Below are positions 31,411 through 41,274 of a stretch of DNA of 64,000 bases, one piece after another; position 1 is the first letter of the stretch; each line of letters starts with the position of its first letter. This DNA comes from Diplonema papillatum (Eukaryota; Euglenozoa; Diplonemea; Diplonemida; Diplonemidae). The notes under the pieces are model-generated. The model was not told where the DNA came from and searched no databases. It was given only the letters and a program-made list of their open reading frames with translations. The DNA lies in the NCBI GenBank assembly GCA_030068145.1, contig JAPJBO010000600.1:62001-126000 (forward strand), read 5' to 3'. The position numbers and the translations under genes are program-made.

Positions 31411-31875
31411 TGAAACTCCGGAGTGTTTCGGGCGGATACTCACCCCGGCTTCGGAATCTGGAGGTCATCCGGGATGCTGGTGGACCACATATCTGCGTAG
31501 CTGCGTACCACTCTGGTGCCCCTACGGGGGTATTGAGGTTTTCGGGTGAAAGGTCCGATTGAAACTCCGGAGTGTTTTGGGCGGATACTCACCCCGGCCT
31601 CAGAATCTGGACCCTGATGCCAGTGTGCTGGTGGACCACATATCTGCGTAGCTGCGTACCACTCTGGTGCCCCTACGGGGGTTTTGAGGTTTTCGGGTGA
31701 AAGGTCCGATTGACACTCCGGAGTGTTTTGGGCGGATACTCACCCCGGCCTCGGAATGTCATGTGCTGGTGGACCACATATCTACACATGTGCAGCAGCG
31801 CGTACCACTCAGGTACCCAAACGGGGGGTTTGAGGTTTTGGAGTGGAAAAGTCCGCTGGAAACTCCGGAGTGAAG
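31411..31875 (+). repeat. About 149-bp tandem repeat, three copies plus
   Basis: AACTCCGGAGTGTTTTGGGC-type starts lie near 31413, 31561, 31711 and 31858 (spacing 147-150). Shared landmarks are GGCGGATACTCACCCCGG, GTGGACCACATATCTGCG, CGTACCACTCTGGTGCCC and GGGTGAAAGGTCCG. The sequence is unrelated to the 13.9-15.3 kb satellite, though unit length is similar. Copies are diverged by point changes and small indels. Confidence 0.9.
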
Positions 31876-31927
31876 TTCTTTGTGCGGTCGGCTTCTCCCC
31901 GCCGCCCCCCCCTCCCGATAACAGCCG

Positions 31928-32032
31928 GTGCCAGTCTATAGCCAGTTCCTAGCCCACCCGGAGGTGGTTGCTTTCTTTTGGCAGGGTTTTCTCTGCCAGC
32001 GGGACTTGCTTGGGGTAGCTTTCCTTTTTTTC
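31928..32032 (+). repeat. Family E copy
   Basis: Landmarks AGCCCACCCGGAGGTGGTTG, TTTTCTCTGCCAGCGGGACT and TGCTTGGGGTAGC followed by CTTTTTTTC. The reverse-oriented G repeat begins in its T-rich tail. Confidence 0.75.
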
Positions 32033-32341
32033 TTCCGACGACGCCAGGTTAGGTACCAGGGAAAGCCTGAGCCAAGCTTCACGTGTTCGGCGGTACTGCA
32101 GAGCCACGGGCCTACGGGTCAAGTGGCTACCGATTTCTCAAACTAAAGCATCAAGGCGTGGCACCTTGGGACTTGGCGCTTGCGCTTTTTCGCTGAACAC
32201 AAGCTCGTCGAGACGGTCAGCCACAGGGCAGACGGACGGGGTTGTAGCACTGTGCTGCCTCCGACTCAAGCCTTGCAAGCTGCGGTTGACCGTCACGTTC
32301 CTGGACCAGGAGCGGCCTTCTTATTTTTTTCTTCTTTCTCT
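32025..32341 (-). repeat. Dispersed repeat family G, copy 2
   Basis: Reverse-complement match to 351-670 over about 315 bases, including GAGCCAAGCTTCACGTGTTC and CCGTCACGTTCCTGGACCAG. It sits between two family E copies and shares their T-rich joints. Confidence 0.75.
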
Positions 32342-32346
32342 TTTTT

Positions 32347-32430
32347 CCCCGACGACCGGACTAGCCGCACCCAGGGGGTGGTTTGCTTTTTCTTGGCAGG
32401 TTTTCTACCGTTCTGAAAGTTGCCTAGTCT
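32347..32430 (+). repeat. Family E copy, diverged
   Basis: CCCGACGACCGGACTAGCC, CCCAGGGGGTGGTTTGC and TGGCAGGTTTTCTACCG. It follows the G repeat directly. The sequence then runs into T-rich DNA to about 32480. Confidence 0.7.
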
Positions 32431-32609
32431 CCATTTTCGTGTTCTTATTTTCCATTTTTCTGTTTTTCTTCAGTCTTGAGCAGCTTATAGCTGTAGAGGG
32501 GAAAAAGCCGCTTGCATGCTGAAACTGTCGGGTTTAGGGAATGCTAGTTCATAGGGGCTGCTGTGTCCATTTTGACACTTGCTTTTTTTTCCTGACTACT
32601 TTTGGACTG

Positions 32610-32870
32610 TTTCGTTTTTAGAGTGAAAGTTCGCTTGAAACTCCGGGGGTTTAAAGTCTCCGGGTGACCTTCGTCATTAAGGGAAGATATTCTGTGTGCT
32701 CTGAGTGTCGTAAGAGTGGTGGTTTTTAGAGTTAAAGTTCGCTTTTTGTGTGTGTTTCCGACGATCCCGTATGGGCGTACAGATTGGTGTCTTTCGATCT
32801 TTTTTTTTTTTTTTTTTTTGAAAAAGATTCGGCGTTTAAAGTCTCTGATTGACATGAATTTTCTTCTTTA
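32610..32870 (+). repeat. Two family D modules in tandem
   Basis: 32612-32675: TTTTTAGAGTGAAAGTTCGC, CGGGGGTTTAAAGTCTCCGG, TGACCTTCG. 32725-32860: TTTTAGAGTTAAAGTTCGC, TTCCGACGATCCCGTATGGG, GATTGGTGTCTTTCGATC, a T-run of about 20, then GTTTAAAGTCTCTGATTGAC. The modules abut and share T-rich boundaries. Confidence 0.8.
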
Positions 32871-33139
32871 CTCTCTTTTCGCGTTCCCGCAACCCGCCCC
32901 CCCGCCAGTTTCTGTGCGTTTGGTAGGCATCGTCTCTTCTGTCTCCATTCGGAAATGCTCCCAGTACAATGTTCCTCGTGTACTATTAAAAAAAACAAAA
33001 GAAATGCGCAGTTGCGTCATGAAAATAAGACTCGGGGGTACGGTCCCCTTTTGCCCTGCGGAATGCGAAAGAAGAGAAAAAAAGGTGGAATGTTTACATG
33101 AGCGCTAGTTTGAAAGGAAATGCTCGATGCTGCCCGACA
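32871..33139. other. Short unique stretch
   Basis: No gene or repeat recognised. A-rich near 32987-33004. Confidence 0.4.
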
Positions 33140-33610
33140 AAGAACCGAAGGGATCCCATGTGCTGTAACTACCGAACCACGTGCTGAACGGACGTGAGGT
33201 CATGCGGGTCTACCCCAACACGACAAATCACAAACACAACAGGTCAAAGTCCTGAGTGAGAAAACAACACACGGTGGTGTAAGCGAAGAACAAATCAGAT
33301 TGTGTTTGTATTGTATATCCCCCTTACCTACCCCCCCCCCGCATAAGATGGATAGCCAAACCCCCTTGATTAAGATGGATAACGGGCGAGAATGCCAATC
33401 CATCTTAAACACGGGGGTGAGGTACCCCTGTGCAAAGTGACTACACTGTAGTCCACAGTGCCCCCGTGTTTAAGATGGATACCCCCCTTAATTAAGATGG
33501 ATACTGCCAGAACCCGAGTTTTTCATCCATCTTATGTACGGGGGAGGGTAGGTACCTCTATATTTCCTCCCTTCCATTCGAAGTCGAAGCAGCTACGTCG
33601 AGTATTTTAA
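33140..33610 (-). repeat. Dispersed repeat family H, copy 1, interrupted by a MITE
   Basis: In reverse orientation it matches 34345-34590 and 41280-41530. Landmarks here are ACCACGTGCTGAACGGACG, AGGTCATGCGGGTCTACCCC, GTCAAAGTCCTGAGTGAG and, after the inserted element, CATTCGAAGTCGAAGCAGC. The uninterrupted copies show where the MITE at 33327-33552 went in. Confidence 0.8.
33327..33552. mobile_element. 226-bp MITE nested in an H repeat, TA-flanked
   Basis: Arms CCTACCCC...GCATAAGATGGAT (33327-33353) and ATCCATCTTATGTACGGGGG...GGTAGG (33527-33552) are inverted. TA lies on both sides (33325-33326 and 33553-33554). Inside, AAGATGGAT and ATCCATCTT recur, forming internal palindromes. No ORF. The TA target and size fit Stowaway/Tc1-mariner-type MITEs. 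Confidence 0.8.
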
Positions 33611-33894
33611 AACGGGAAAGGCTTGCCCCCACTGAGGACGGACGGTACGCAAGGCTTTCTTACCCCCGGTACGAGTCAACTATTCCGTGTAGTATCTGAA
33701 TACTTTCGAGAAAAAATAGTGCGGGGGAACCACTTGTACGCAATAAAGAAGCCAGCGAGAAAATTCCGTGAGCAGTTTCCCGGATTTTGAAGCATCGTGC
33801 GTGGTTTTCTCGTACTGTGGCGGGCGCCTTCCGCGTCTTTTCTACAAGGCAAAGTGGTCCTTCGGCAGTGTTTTTTCGTTGTAGCCACACAGGA

Positions 33895-34040
33895 AAAACA
33901 CTGTAAGCACCCGCTTTCGAGGAAATGCTGGAGAAGACTGCCAGTTGCGATAGATCAAAGGAGGTAAATGTGCTGTAGCCCACACGAAACACAGGTAAAT
34001 CTGGGTTTAGTGGCGGGCGTAAGCGTTCAACAAAAACCCG
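33895..34040 (-). repeat. Family B copy, reverse
   Basis: The reverse complement of the B module: TAAGCACCCGCTTTCGAGGA, AAATGCTGGAGAAGACTGCC, TGCTGTAGCCCACACGAAAC, TCTGGGTTTAGTGGCGGGCG, TAAGCGTTCAACAAAAA. High similarity to the copies at 11738 and 35505. Confidence 0.8.
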
Positions 34041-34344
34041 TTTTTCCACGAAAATGGGGTTGGCTAAAAACTTTTTTTCGCCACAGTGCCACAGGAATTT
34101 CATCTACACACAGTTGTGCAGCAAGCTCAAAACCCAAACCCAGTTCTAAACAAAGCCGGAAGCCACAACCTGCCGACCCTCCTATCTCCACGCAAAACGA
34201 TCGGTCGAGAGAAACTTTTTTGTCCTTTTTTTGTGAACCGTGAAACATTTTTAGCCAACCAAATTCATTTTGTTGGCTAAGCGGAAAACCACTGGCACGG
34301 ACCTTCGGATAGAAAAAAGAAGAAGAGGAAGATGGCAGGAAAGC

Positions 34345-34740
34345 ACTTGACGTAGCTGCTTTGACTCCGAATGGAAAGGGAGGAAATATAGGGGTAGAGG
34401 GGCGGATACAATACAAACACATTGTGACAAGCTGATTTGCTTTTCGCTTCCACCACCGCTTGTTGTTTTCTTACTCAGGACTTTGACCTGTTGTGTTTGT
34501 GTGTCTTGTCGTTGAGGAGTAGACCCGCATGACCTCACGTCCGTTCAGCACGTGGTTCGGTAGTTACAGCACTTGGGAATCCCTTCGGTTCTTTGTTTCA
34601 AACTTATGTGAAAAAAAGAGAGGGAGATAGAGAGAGAGAGGGGGGAGGAAGAGTGGTGTTTTTAGAGAGAAAGTTTTCAGCTGCTTCCTTTTGTGCTTCC
34701 GACGATCCCGTACGGGCGTACAGCTTTTTTTTTTTGTATA
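34345..34740 (+). repeat. Family H copy 2, then a family D module
   Basis: H landmarks: GACTCCGAATGGAAAGGGAG, ATACAATACAAACACA, GACTTTGACCTGTTGTG, AGACCCGCATGACCTCACG. D landmarks at 34660-34735: TTTTTAGAGAGAAAGTT, TTCCGACGATCCCGTACGGG, then a T-run. Between them is a GA-rich stretch (34612-34652). Confidence 0.75.
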
Positions 34741-34983
34741 AGCCAGGGACTTACATGGGTCTGAGAGATTTGGCGGGAAAGTTGGGAGTGCAGTGGGTGA
34801 AACTTGGGCAGTTGGAATGTTGCCTTTTGGCAGAAGTTTCCGACGCTTCTCGTCTCACGTTGGACACTGCTGCGTCATGCTCGCCCAGCCAGGTGCCAAC
34901 TTGGCAGTCAGAACGCGCTGCGGCAAGAAGATCGGGTAAGGGCGTTGGGGCAACAGGGTCTGTTTGTGTTCCAACTGAGAACG

Positions 34984-35343
34984 TTAGCCCCGAACTAGTT
35001 TCCTGGCGCCAGCACCTGCTCCGGTCAATACAAGACACCACGGAGACAGAGGTCTACGTAATCTAGACTTCTCTGCGAAGTTGCATAATTCCCGCACATA
35101 GTTCCTGCATGCGTCGATTGGTATGCGAATCCTCTGGGAGGAGCGAGTTGTTGTTTCATGAAGTCGGCTAGAGTGGCAGTCGTAGGTGCGATAACCCGAA
35201 TATTGGCTGATGCTGCGCTTTCGACTTGAGCTGCTGACACTTCTGCTTCCTGGGCGCACTCGAGCATGCCCAGCAGGTTCTGCATTTGGAGCTAAAAAGC
35301 CAGCGAGTGTGCCATCGAATCTCGCCCGCTTCTTCGGTGGCAT
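34984..35343 (-). pseudogene. Possible hAT-like transposase N-terminal fragment
   Basis: From the ATG at 35341-35343 the frame reads MPPKKRARFDGTLAGFLAP, a Lys/Arg block and (T/S)LxGFL motif like the start of many hAT/ZMYM-type transposases and like STLQGFVTSKKPK in the 6-7.4 kb pseudogene. A second, overlapping minus frame (35285-35025) is also protein-like (ADFMKQQLAPPRGFAY). A frameshift near 35285 may therefore divide one protein. Family B repeats lie upstream. Assignment is tentative. Confidence 0.35.
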
Positions 35344-35504
35344 GGTGCCCTGACTGACCCTGGCCAACACCCAAAAAAAAAACTGCCTGTTCAGAAGATT
35401 ATCATTCTTTTTTTTCCCGCCCGCCCAAGTTTTTTTTTTCGAGTAAACAGTAAACTTGGGAGACGGCCCAAGTTTGCTATTCATATATAAGCCCCTGGTA
35501 TAAG

Positions 35505-35700
35505 CACCTGCTTTGTAGGAAAATACTTGAGGAGGCTGCCAGCTGCAAAAGATCAAAGGAGGTAAATGTGCTGTAGCCCACACGAAACACAGGTGAATCT
35601 GGGTTTAGTGGCCGGCGTAAGCGTTCAACAAAAACGAACCACTTTGTAGTTGTATTGTTTCTCCCCCTCTAGCCTCCTTCGAAGTAAGCACAAGGCAGCC
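35505..35700 (-). repeat. Family B copy, reverse
   Basis: GCACCTGCTTTGTAGGAAAA, GATCAAAGGAGGTAAATGTG, CTGTAGCCCACACGAAACAC, AAGCGTTCAACAAAAACGAA and GCCTCCTTCGAAGTAAGCAC cover almost the entire B module, including its far end (CCTCGAGTATTTTCCC). Confidence 0.8.
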
Positions 35701-35712
35701 CCTCGAGTATTT

Positions 35713-35815
35713 TCCCGACGACAGCCAGTGTCAGACTAGCCCACCCGAAGGCAGTTGGTTTCTTTAGGCAGGTTAACTCTACCGGCTGAAATTGTTTGGG
35801 GTAGCGATTTTTTTA
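35713..35815 (+). repeat. Family E copy
   Basis: CCGACGACAGCCAGTGTCAG, ACTAGCCCACCCGAAGGCAG, TAACTCTACCGGCTGAAATT and TTGGGGTAGCGATTTTTTT. It starts immediately where the B copy ends. Confidence 0.8.
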
Positions 35816-36710
35816 AGGTCGTCGCCGTCGTCGGTGCTCTCGTACTCCGCTGTGGCATAGCGTAACGCTAAGTCGCAGCGCAGTAGAGAAGGCACACGAG
35901 TGCACGGCAGAGGTGGAGTTGTGGTGAAGGCAAAAAGTACTGGTGCTCTTCTTGCTGCGCGAGTCCTCGCGCAGGTTTCCTCCCAAAATCACCAGCATCA
36001 GCGCAGTCCGTTGTAGCCCAAATCTGCACTATTTGTAACCTTGCTGGGGGCGGGTTTGTGATCACTCGGACACCTAAGTCAGCTCTCGGTACATCCCGCG
36101 TCGCCAGTCCTGCCTACCAGAAGTGGCCCACTTAGAACCAGGATTCTACGTCAGGGTTCAATGAAGTAACCCCGAGCTCACGCCCATTTAAAGTTTGAGA
36201 ATAGGTCGAGGAAGCGATTTCCCCAATGCCTCCAATCATTCGCTTTACCTGGCGTAACTCCTGTTTCGGTTCTAGCTATCCTGAGGGAAACTTCGGAGTG
36301 ACCAGTTGCTAGAATGGTTCGATGAGGTTTGCTTTCGGAAACGACTTTTAAGGCGCTCGATACACCGTGTCGGTTTCGCTCTTCACCTTCCACCTCTCGC
36401 GGGTTCCCTCATTTTATTCGAGGTGGATCCCTTCTTTTTCCACCGCTTTGAGTTTTCCGACCATCGCCGTGTGGGTGCGCAGATCGGCTTTTGACTGGTT
36501 TGTTTGTTTTTCGACCTGCATGCTTTTTTTGGCTGGTGGGATTTCCGGCGGTTGGGGAAGGCCGGGTTTATCATTTATCGTGTACCTACCCTCCCCCAGG
36601 CATCTTGTTAAGAACCACCCACTGAACAAAGGGCACGTCGTGCGGATATAATAATGTGGGCCATAACTCGATTGGCTTCTTCTCGGCTGCTTTTTTTTCC
36701 CCCCCGCGCC
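35816..36710. other. Non-genic stretch
   Basis: No gene supported. A weak family D-like segment (GACCATCGCCGTGTGGGTGC, GATCGGCTTTTGAC) lies at 36458-36500. TACCTACCCTCCCCCAGGCA at 36582-36601 resembles one end of the MITE at 33327-33552. Confidence 0.5.
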
Positions 36711-37203
36711 TACCGACAGCTAGTGTCAAACTGACTTACCGGACGGCGGTTGATTCCTTTTGGCAGGGTTTCTCCACCGGCGGGCGGTGTTGGGGCTAGC
36801 TTTTTTTTTTTTTTTTTTTTTTTGACTGTTTCTTGTTAAACGGGTCGATGTTTTGAAGTCTCCGTTTGATCTTTTTTTGCGTTTTTTTTTTTTTTCTCGC
36901 CAAGTGCATGTCACTGCATGAGCAGCCCCTTCTCCCCGGACTTTGGTTGAGGACTATCTGCCTCTTGCCGGCCATTCAAGGAGAGGGCACAGCAGGGAGT
37001 CGTCCGTTCCCTCTGTCAAACCGCTGAGCTCCTTACTGAGGGCCTTCCGACCTTCATGTCTTCGAGACTGTTTCTTCTTTTGTGTTACCGACTATCAGCT
37101 GGGGTTGACGTGCTGTCCGTTGTCAGACTAGTCCACCCGAAGGCAGTTGATTCCTTCAGGCAGGCTTACTCTACCGGGCAGAAATTGCTTGAAGTGTGTG
37201 GGG
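36711..37203 (+). repeat. Two family E copies with a D core between
   Basis: 36711-36823 (CCGACAGCTAGTGTCAAAC, GCGGTTGATTCCTTTTGGC, then a T-run of about 22). 36843-36872 has TTTTGAAGTCTCCGTTTGATC. 37119-37203 is a second E copy (GTTGTCAGACTAGTCCACCC, CAGTTGATTCCTTCAGGC, CTACCGGGCAGAAATTGC). All plus. Confidence 0.75.
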
Positions 37204-37505
37204 GTCGGGCTTTTTTCCTCTCTTTTTGTTTTCCTCCAGTTCTTTAGCAAGAACTTTTTATCCCTGAAAACTTTTGTGATGATTGGTATTTCGTTCTTTC
37301 GGTCATCGGGTGCCGGGACAAAGTAGCTTGCCGCACTTTGTTCGGTGTGCTCACCCCGGTCGGCTGATGGCGACAAAAAAAAAAAAAAAAAGGCTTGTTT
37401 ATCGAATTCTGACGATAACGTGAGTGTCTTACTTCTGAATTTATTCTTTTTCTTTCTTCGCAGAACGCAAAGGCAACGCGAAAGATGCAAAATACCCGGG
37501 GGCGG

Positions 37506-37955
37506 TGATCGTGGGGAACCATTGGCAGGCCAACAAGCACCCCACCGCTTGCAGTTTTTTGTTGCGTGGCGGCAATACGTACGCAGCGACACCCGCCCCC
37601 GAAAAATAGGTGCCGAGCCGTGGAGCTTCTGAGTGAAGAGTTCGCTTGAAGAATGGGGACTGTCGAACTTCTTACCTCGGGGCTTACCGTTGGCCCTCGA
37701 ACCTCGCACGTTTGCGTGATTGCTGACACAAGAACGGTAAACCGGCACACCAAGCTATTGCTGTGATCGTGGGGAGCCATTGGCAGGGCGACGGGCGCCG
37801 CACCGCTTGCAGCTTTTTGTTACGTGGCGGTAATACGCACGCAGCGGCACCCGCCCCCCGAAAAATAGGTGCCGAGCGGCTCTCGTAGAGCTTCTGAGTG
37901 AAAGTTCGCTTGAAGAATTGGGAATGTCAAGTCTCCGGATGGCCATCGTCGAGAG
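37506..37955 (+). repeat. Direct duplication of about 165 bp, ending in D motifs
   Basis: GATCGTGGGGAACCATTGGC at 37506 recurs as GATCGTGGGGAGCCATTGGC at 37762, and the similarity continues through CACCGCTTGCAG, GCGTGGCGGCAATACG and CCGAAAAATAGGTGCCGAG to GCTTCTGAGTGAA and TTCGCTTGAAGAAT. Both copies join the family D GTTCGCTTGAA element. The second continues into CAAGTCTCCGGATGGCC. Confidence 0.85.
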
Positions 37956-38634
37956 GGTTTCTTGTATGGTCTCGTATATTGGTATGCGTGTTATCTTATC
38001 TGTGGTAGCAGCAGCGTATGTACACGTGTGTGTGCGTGTGAGTGTGCGTCAGGTGTTGCCGGTTGGACTACTCGACCTTTTCTTAGATTACTCCACACCC
38101 ACTTTCCCTCCATCTCACAGGAAGTCACCGTCGCCAGGTATTTGCTTCTCGGTTACTCACTTGATTTTTTTTTTTTGCGCGCTTCAAAAACCCCCTCCAC
38201 GCCTCTTCTACCCCACCCCCATTTATTTTTCATTCTAATGTTCTTGCTTGGGCAGATGCGTGCAGGATTGCCGCTGCGCTTCCCACGAAGCGACAATCGA
38301 ACTGCAAGAGAAGAGAGCAGCTTCCATTTTTCCGTGCCTAAAGCAGCAGCAGAGCAAAGATGCGGTTCACCGGTGCGGGTCTGTGTGCGGCGTGTAGGTT
38401 AACGCAGGGTCTTTTTTGTGTTAACAATGCATTGTTGGTACTAAAAATTAGTAGTTGGCAGCGTACTACATGAAACTTACCAAAGCAGATGAGTTCCGCT
38501 AGTGCGCACAAACAAAATGACTTTCTCTCAATGACTTTCTAGCGCTACTTGTGTGATTGCGTCTTTTCTCCCTTTTCGAGAGTTGACACTCGCTTGAGAT
38601 TCCGGGATTACAAAAGGCCCCGGTCTTGGGGATA
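37956..38634. other. Non-genic stretch with family C copy
   Basis: No gene supported. 38405-38515 is a reverse family C copy (AACAATGCATTGTTGGTAC, TAGTAGTTGGCAGCGTAC, GTGCGCACAAAC). 38578-38610 resembles the D core (GACACTCGCTTGAGATTCC). Confidence 0.55.
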
Positions 38635-39265
38635 CTTTCTTTATTGTCGCGGTCAACTCTTCGTCTCAGACGGCAGTGATGGCGCAAGCCCTGCGCGGCT
38701 CTCTGTGTTACAAGACATAACATCTTCATACTATCTTTTGGCAAGTCTTTCTTCCTGGACAACTCGTCTGCGATGGGTAAGTTCGGGCGATACGCAGAGC
38801 CACTCCGAGTAAGATCTGCATCTGGTACGCTCCGAAACTGAGGAATCCAGGTCTTCGACAGAGATGTTTCCACCACGTGGTGTACGTGAGAGTTCTTCTT
38901 CGAAGACGTTTCCTACGCGGTCGCCGAGGTTGACTAATCGAAAATAAAAGACTATTTAGTTCTCTGCCATTCGCATTCAGCACGAACTTGAAGTCTTCTT
39001 TATTTTCGCGGTCAACTCTTCGTCTCAGACGGCAGTGATGGCGCAAGCCCTGCGCAGCTCCTTGTGTTACAAGACATAACATCTTCATACTATCTTTTGG
39101 CGAGACTTTCTTCCTGGACGGCTCGTCTGCGATGGGTAAGTTCGGGCGATACGCAGAGCCACTCCGAGTAAGATCTGCATCTGATACGCTCCGAAACTGT
39201 AAGATCTGCATCTGGTACGCTCCGAAACTGAGGAATCCAGGTCTTCGACAGAGATGTTTCCACCC
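38635..39265 (+). repeat. Direct segmental duplication, about 245 bp, period about 360
   Basis: CGCGGTCAACTCTTCGTCTC starts at 38649 and again at 39009. Similarity runs through ACGGCAGTGATGGCGCAAGC, AAGACATAACATCTTCATAC and GGGTAAGTTCGGGCGATACG to GGTCTTCGACAGAGATGTTT. The second copy has an internal extra GTAAGATCTGCATCTGATAC block. Differences are few, so the duplication is recent. Confidence 0.9.
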
Positions 39266-39276
39266 CCAGTCGAATT

Positions 39277-39752
39277 CACTCGCTCTCCCGCTAACCTCAC
39301 TTTTAGTGAGGAACCCAAAAAACCTGGGTAGGGCTTTTTTGTTTCCCGCCCCTGGGAAAAGTTCCCGCGTTGGTGCAGGCTATTGGCATCTTTTTCCAGG
39401 GGACCACCCAAATCTTCTAAAGGGGGGGGTCCGGTACGGTACATCCAGGTGGAGAAACCCGTTGGTTGCAATAAACGTGTTGACCAGCATACTGGTGGCA
39501 CTGCTGCAGCCACGCCGAGCAGAGAGTAGACCGTGATGAAATGCTTTGGCAGCACGATACCACCAACGGGAAAAAGGTGAGGAATTCCTCATGAGGAATT
39601 CCTCACCCTCTTTTTTCCAGCCTCTTTTTTGTGTTTCCGACGATCCCGTGGGACGTACAGATTGGTGTCTTTCGACCTTTGTTTGTTTGTGAGGTTCAGT
39701 TTTTTTTTTTTTTTGAGGAATTCCTCGCACTTTTTCGTTAGCGGGGGCACTG
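39277..39752. mobile_element. Element F1, about 476 bp, non-autonomous
   Basis: The left end (CTCTCCCGCTAAC) and right end (GTTAGCGGGGGCACTG, 39737-39752) are inverted. Contents match F2 (41850-42233): CTTTTAGTGAGGAACCC, GCGTTGGTGCAGGCTATTGG, AAACGTGTTGACCAGCATAC and several GAGGAATTCCTC palindromes. It carries an inserted family D piece (TTCCGACGATCCCGTGGGAC) absent from F2. The left end is degenerate. Confidence 0.75.
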
Positions 39753-39771
39753 TTACCGACAATCACCCTTT

Positions 39772-39992
39772 TTAGAGTTATAGTTCGCTTGCGAATCCGG
39801 GATTTTAGAGTCTCCGGGTGACCTTCGTCGAATGGGTTCTTATAAAGCTATTACGTACTGGGTGGGTTTGCAAATCTTCTGTATCACACTATGGTATTCT
39901 ATCTTCCTTTCTGTGATTGTGCTAGGTGTTTCCTCTATTGCCATGTTCTACTGCGTAGGTTGGCTTCTTTCCGTGGTCCACGAGAGACGGCT
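39772..39992 (+). repeat. Family D copy and left copy of a direct repeat
   Basis: 39772-39835 is a D core (TTTTAGAGTTATAGTTCGC, TTTTAGAGTCTCCGGGTGAC). 39869-39992 (TTTGCAAATCTTCTG ... TGTTCTACTGCGTAGGTTGG ... CACGAGAGACGGC) matches 40857-40983 across the intervening ORF. Confidence 0.8.
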
Positions 39993-40036
39993 TTGTTGGC
40001 AACCATTGACAAACCCGAAAGGAGCGGATACCGTGT

Positions 40037-40759
40037 TTATGCCGATAGCTGCGGTACGCCTTGTGTGAGCGCCTGTTTCCAAGCGTAAGCCGTTCGCCAC
40101 GGTGGCAGGATGTCGATGGTCGGTTGCAGGTGGTATTCGATGAGCTCGAGAAGGGAGAACAGCTTCGCGGCAGTGCCCACGAAGTGCAGGTGCTTCAAAG
40201 TCAGCGTGTTTCGGTAGAACGCCTGGTACGCGCGCCCGGCCTTCGGGACCTTCCAAAAGGACGAGAAGTTCGGGATGACGAACAGGGTGTCCGCGTCGAA
40301 GGCGATAGTCGTCGCCCAGTCCTTCGATTGCCGCGATGATCGGAACCGGAGCTGCCGGCCGGATGGCACCTGCGGCGAAATACGCAGCATTTCGACGCCG
40401 AGGAGGCGGAGCATGTTCGCCTTGGGAAAGGAGTCGCTGGTGTCGATGGCGGCGCCGGTGACTTGCTGGCGGAGAAGCTCCTCGAGCTTGGAAAACGTCA
40501 TCCCCGGCTGGTCGATAAGCTTGAGGGCGTGGCTCACTAGCGACACGGGGGGCAGGTTAGCGAGGTCAACGTGCTTGAGAGACCGCTCCCGGTACTGCCT
40601 CTGCATCTGGCGCTCCGACTCTTCCTCCAAGCTCGGCATCCACCCCACGGGTCCTTGCACGCCCATCACTCGTCGTGCCTTCTGCCACAACTCAGGGCAC
40701 ATCAGGTTCGAAACCGGCTCCATCACCAAAGGCGCGGGTGCCGTTGCTACCTGCATCAT
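40037..40759 (-). CDS. Hypothetical protein, 240 aa, framed by direct repeats
   Basis: A 240-codon intron-less minus frame with protein-like composition and no recognised domain. It has several short helical-looking stretches (SLEEESERQMQRQYRER near 43-59; HALKLIDQPGMTFSKLEELL near 76-95) and a C-terminal half rich in aromatic residues (ATTIAFDADTLFVIPNFSSF; LFSLLELIEYHLQP). No signal peptide, membrane segment or catalytic motif is evident. Base composition is more GC-rich than the flanks, and competing frames on plus look like shadows. Diverged direct repeats of about 125 bp lie on both sides (39869-39992 and 40857-40983), so the gene may sit in an inserted segment, or the flanks may have duplicated. 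The ATG at 40759 is the first in frame. An upstream exon is possible. Confidence 0.55.
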   Translation of the reverse strand: MMQVATAPAPLVMEPVSNLMCPELWQKARRVMGVQGPVGWMPSLEEESERQMQRQYRERSLKHVDLANLPPVSLVSHALKLIDQPGMTFSKLEELLRQQVTGAAIDTSDSFPKANMLRLLGVEMLRISPQVPSGRQLRFRSSRQSKDWATTIAFDADTLFVIPNFSSFWKVPKAGRAYQAFYRNTLTLKHLHFVGTAAKLFSLLELIEYHLQPTIDILPPWRTAYAWKQALTQGVPQLSA

Positions 40760-40856
40760 CCTGCACAGTTTTAAGTGCTCTCAGGTCTCGGGTCTACTTT
40801 CTTTTCTTGCACTGCCGACGATCAACCTAGGCCTTTTTTTTGTGTTGGGGGTTGGC

Positions 40857-40983
40857 GAGTTTTTGCAAAACTTCTCTGTGGTGTTCTATTTTCCTTTTTG
40901 TGGTTGTGTTAGCTGTTTCCTCTGTTGCCCTGTTCTACTGTGTAGGTTGGCTTCGGCCCCTTTTCGTGGTCGACGAGAGACGG
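40857..40983 (+). repeat. Right copy of the ORF-flanking direct repeat
   Basis: TTTGCAAAACTTCTCTGTGG ... TGTTCTACTGTGTAGGTTGG ... GACGAGAGACGGC. About 80 percent similar by eye to 39869-39992. It does not start or end with obvious LTR dinucleotides, and no primer-binding site was seen. Confidence 0.75.
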
Positions 40984-41029
40984 CAATGCTTGTCTGGGTT
41001 CCTTTTTTTTTTCGGTTTCTCTGTTGCAC

Positions 41030-41130
41030 CAAACGACAGCAAGTGTCAAGACTAGCCCGACCTGGGTGGTCGATTTCCTTCTCGGTGGGATTTTTTCTGC
41101 GGGTTTTGCTTTTTTTTTTTTTTTTTGCTT
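41030..41130 (+). repeat. Family E copy, diverged
   Basis: AACGACAGCAAGTGTCAAGA, CTAGCCCGACCTGGGTGGTC, GATTTCCTTCTCGGTGGG, then a T-run of about 17. Plus orientation. Confidence 0.7.
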
Positions 41131-41274
41131 AACTTGTATGTGGGTGTGTGTTATGGGGTGTGTGTTTTTTTCTGACGATTGGTGCCTGTCGGCTTTTTCT
41201 GTTTCTCTTTTCGCTTGTAGTTTAGGCGGTGACTTTCGTTTCCCTTGAAGTGTGCCTGCGAAGGTTGGTTTGCG

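Noticed and set aside
39869-40983. LTR retrotransposon with the ORF as its interior
   Set aside because: The direct repeats lack TG...CA ends, no primer-binding or polypurine site was seen, and the ORF has no protease, reverse transcriptase or integrase motif.
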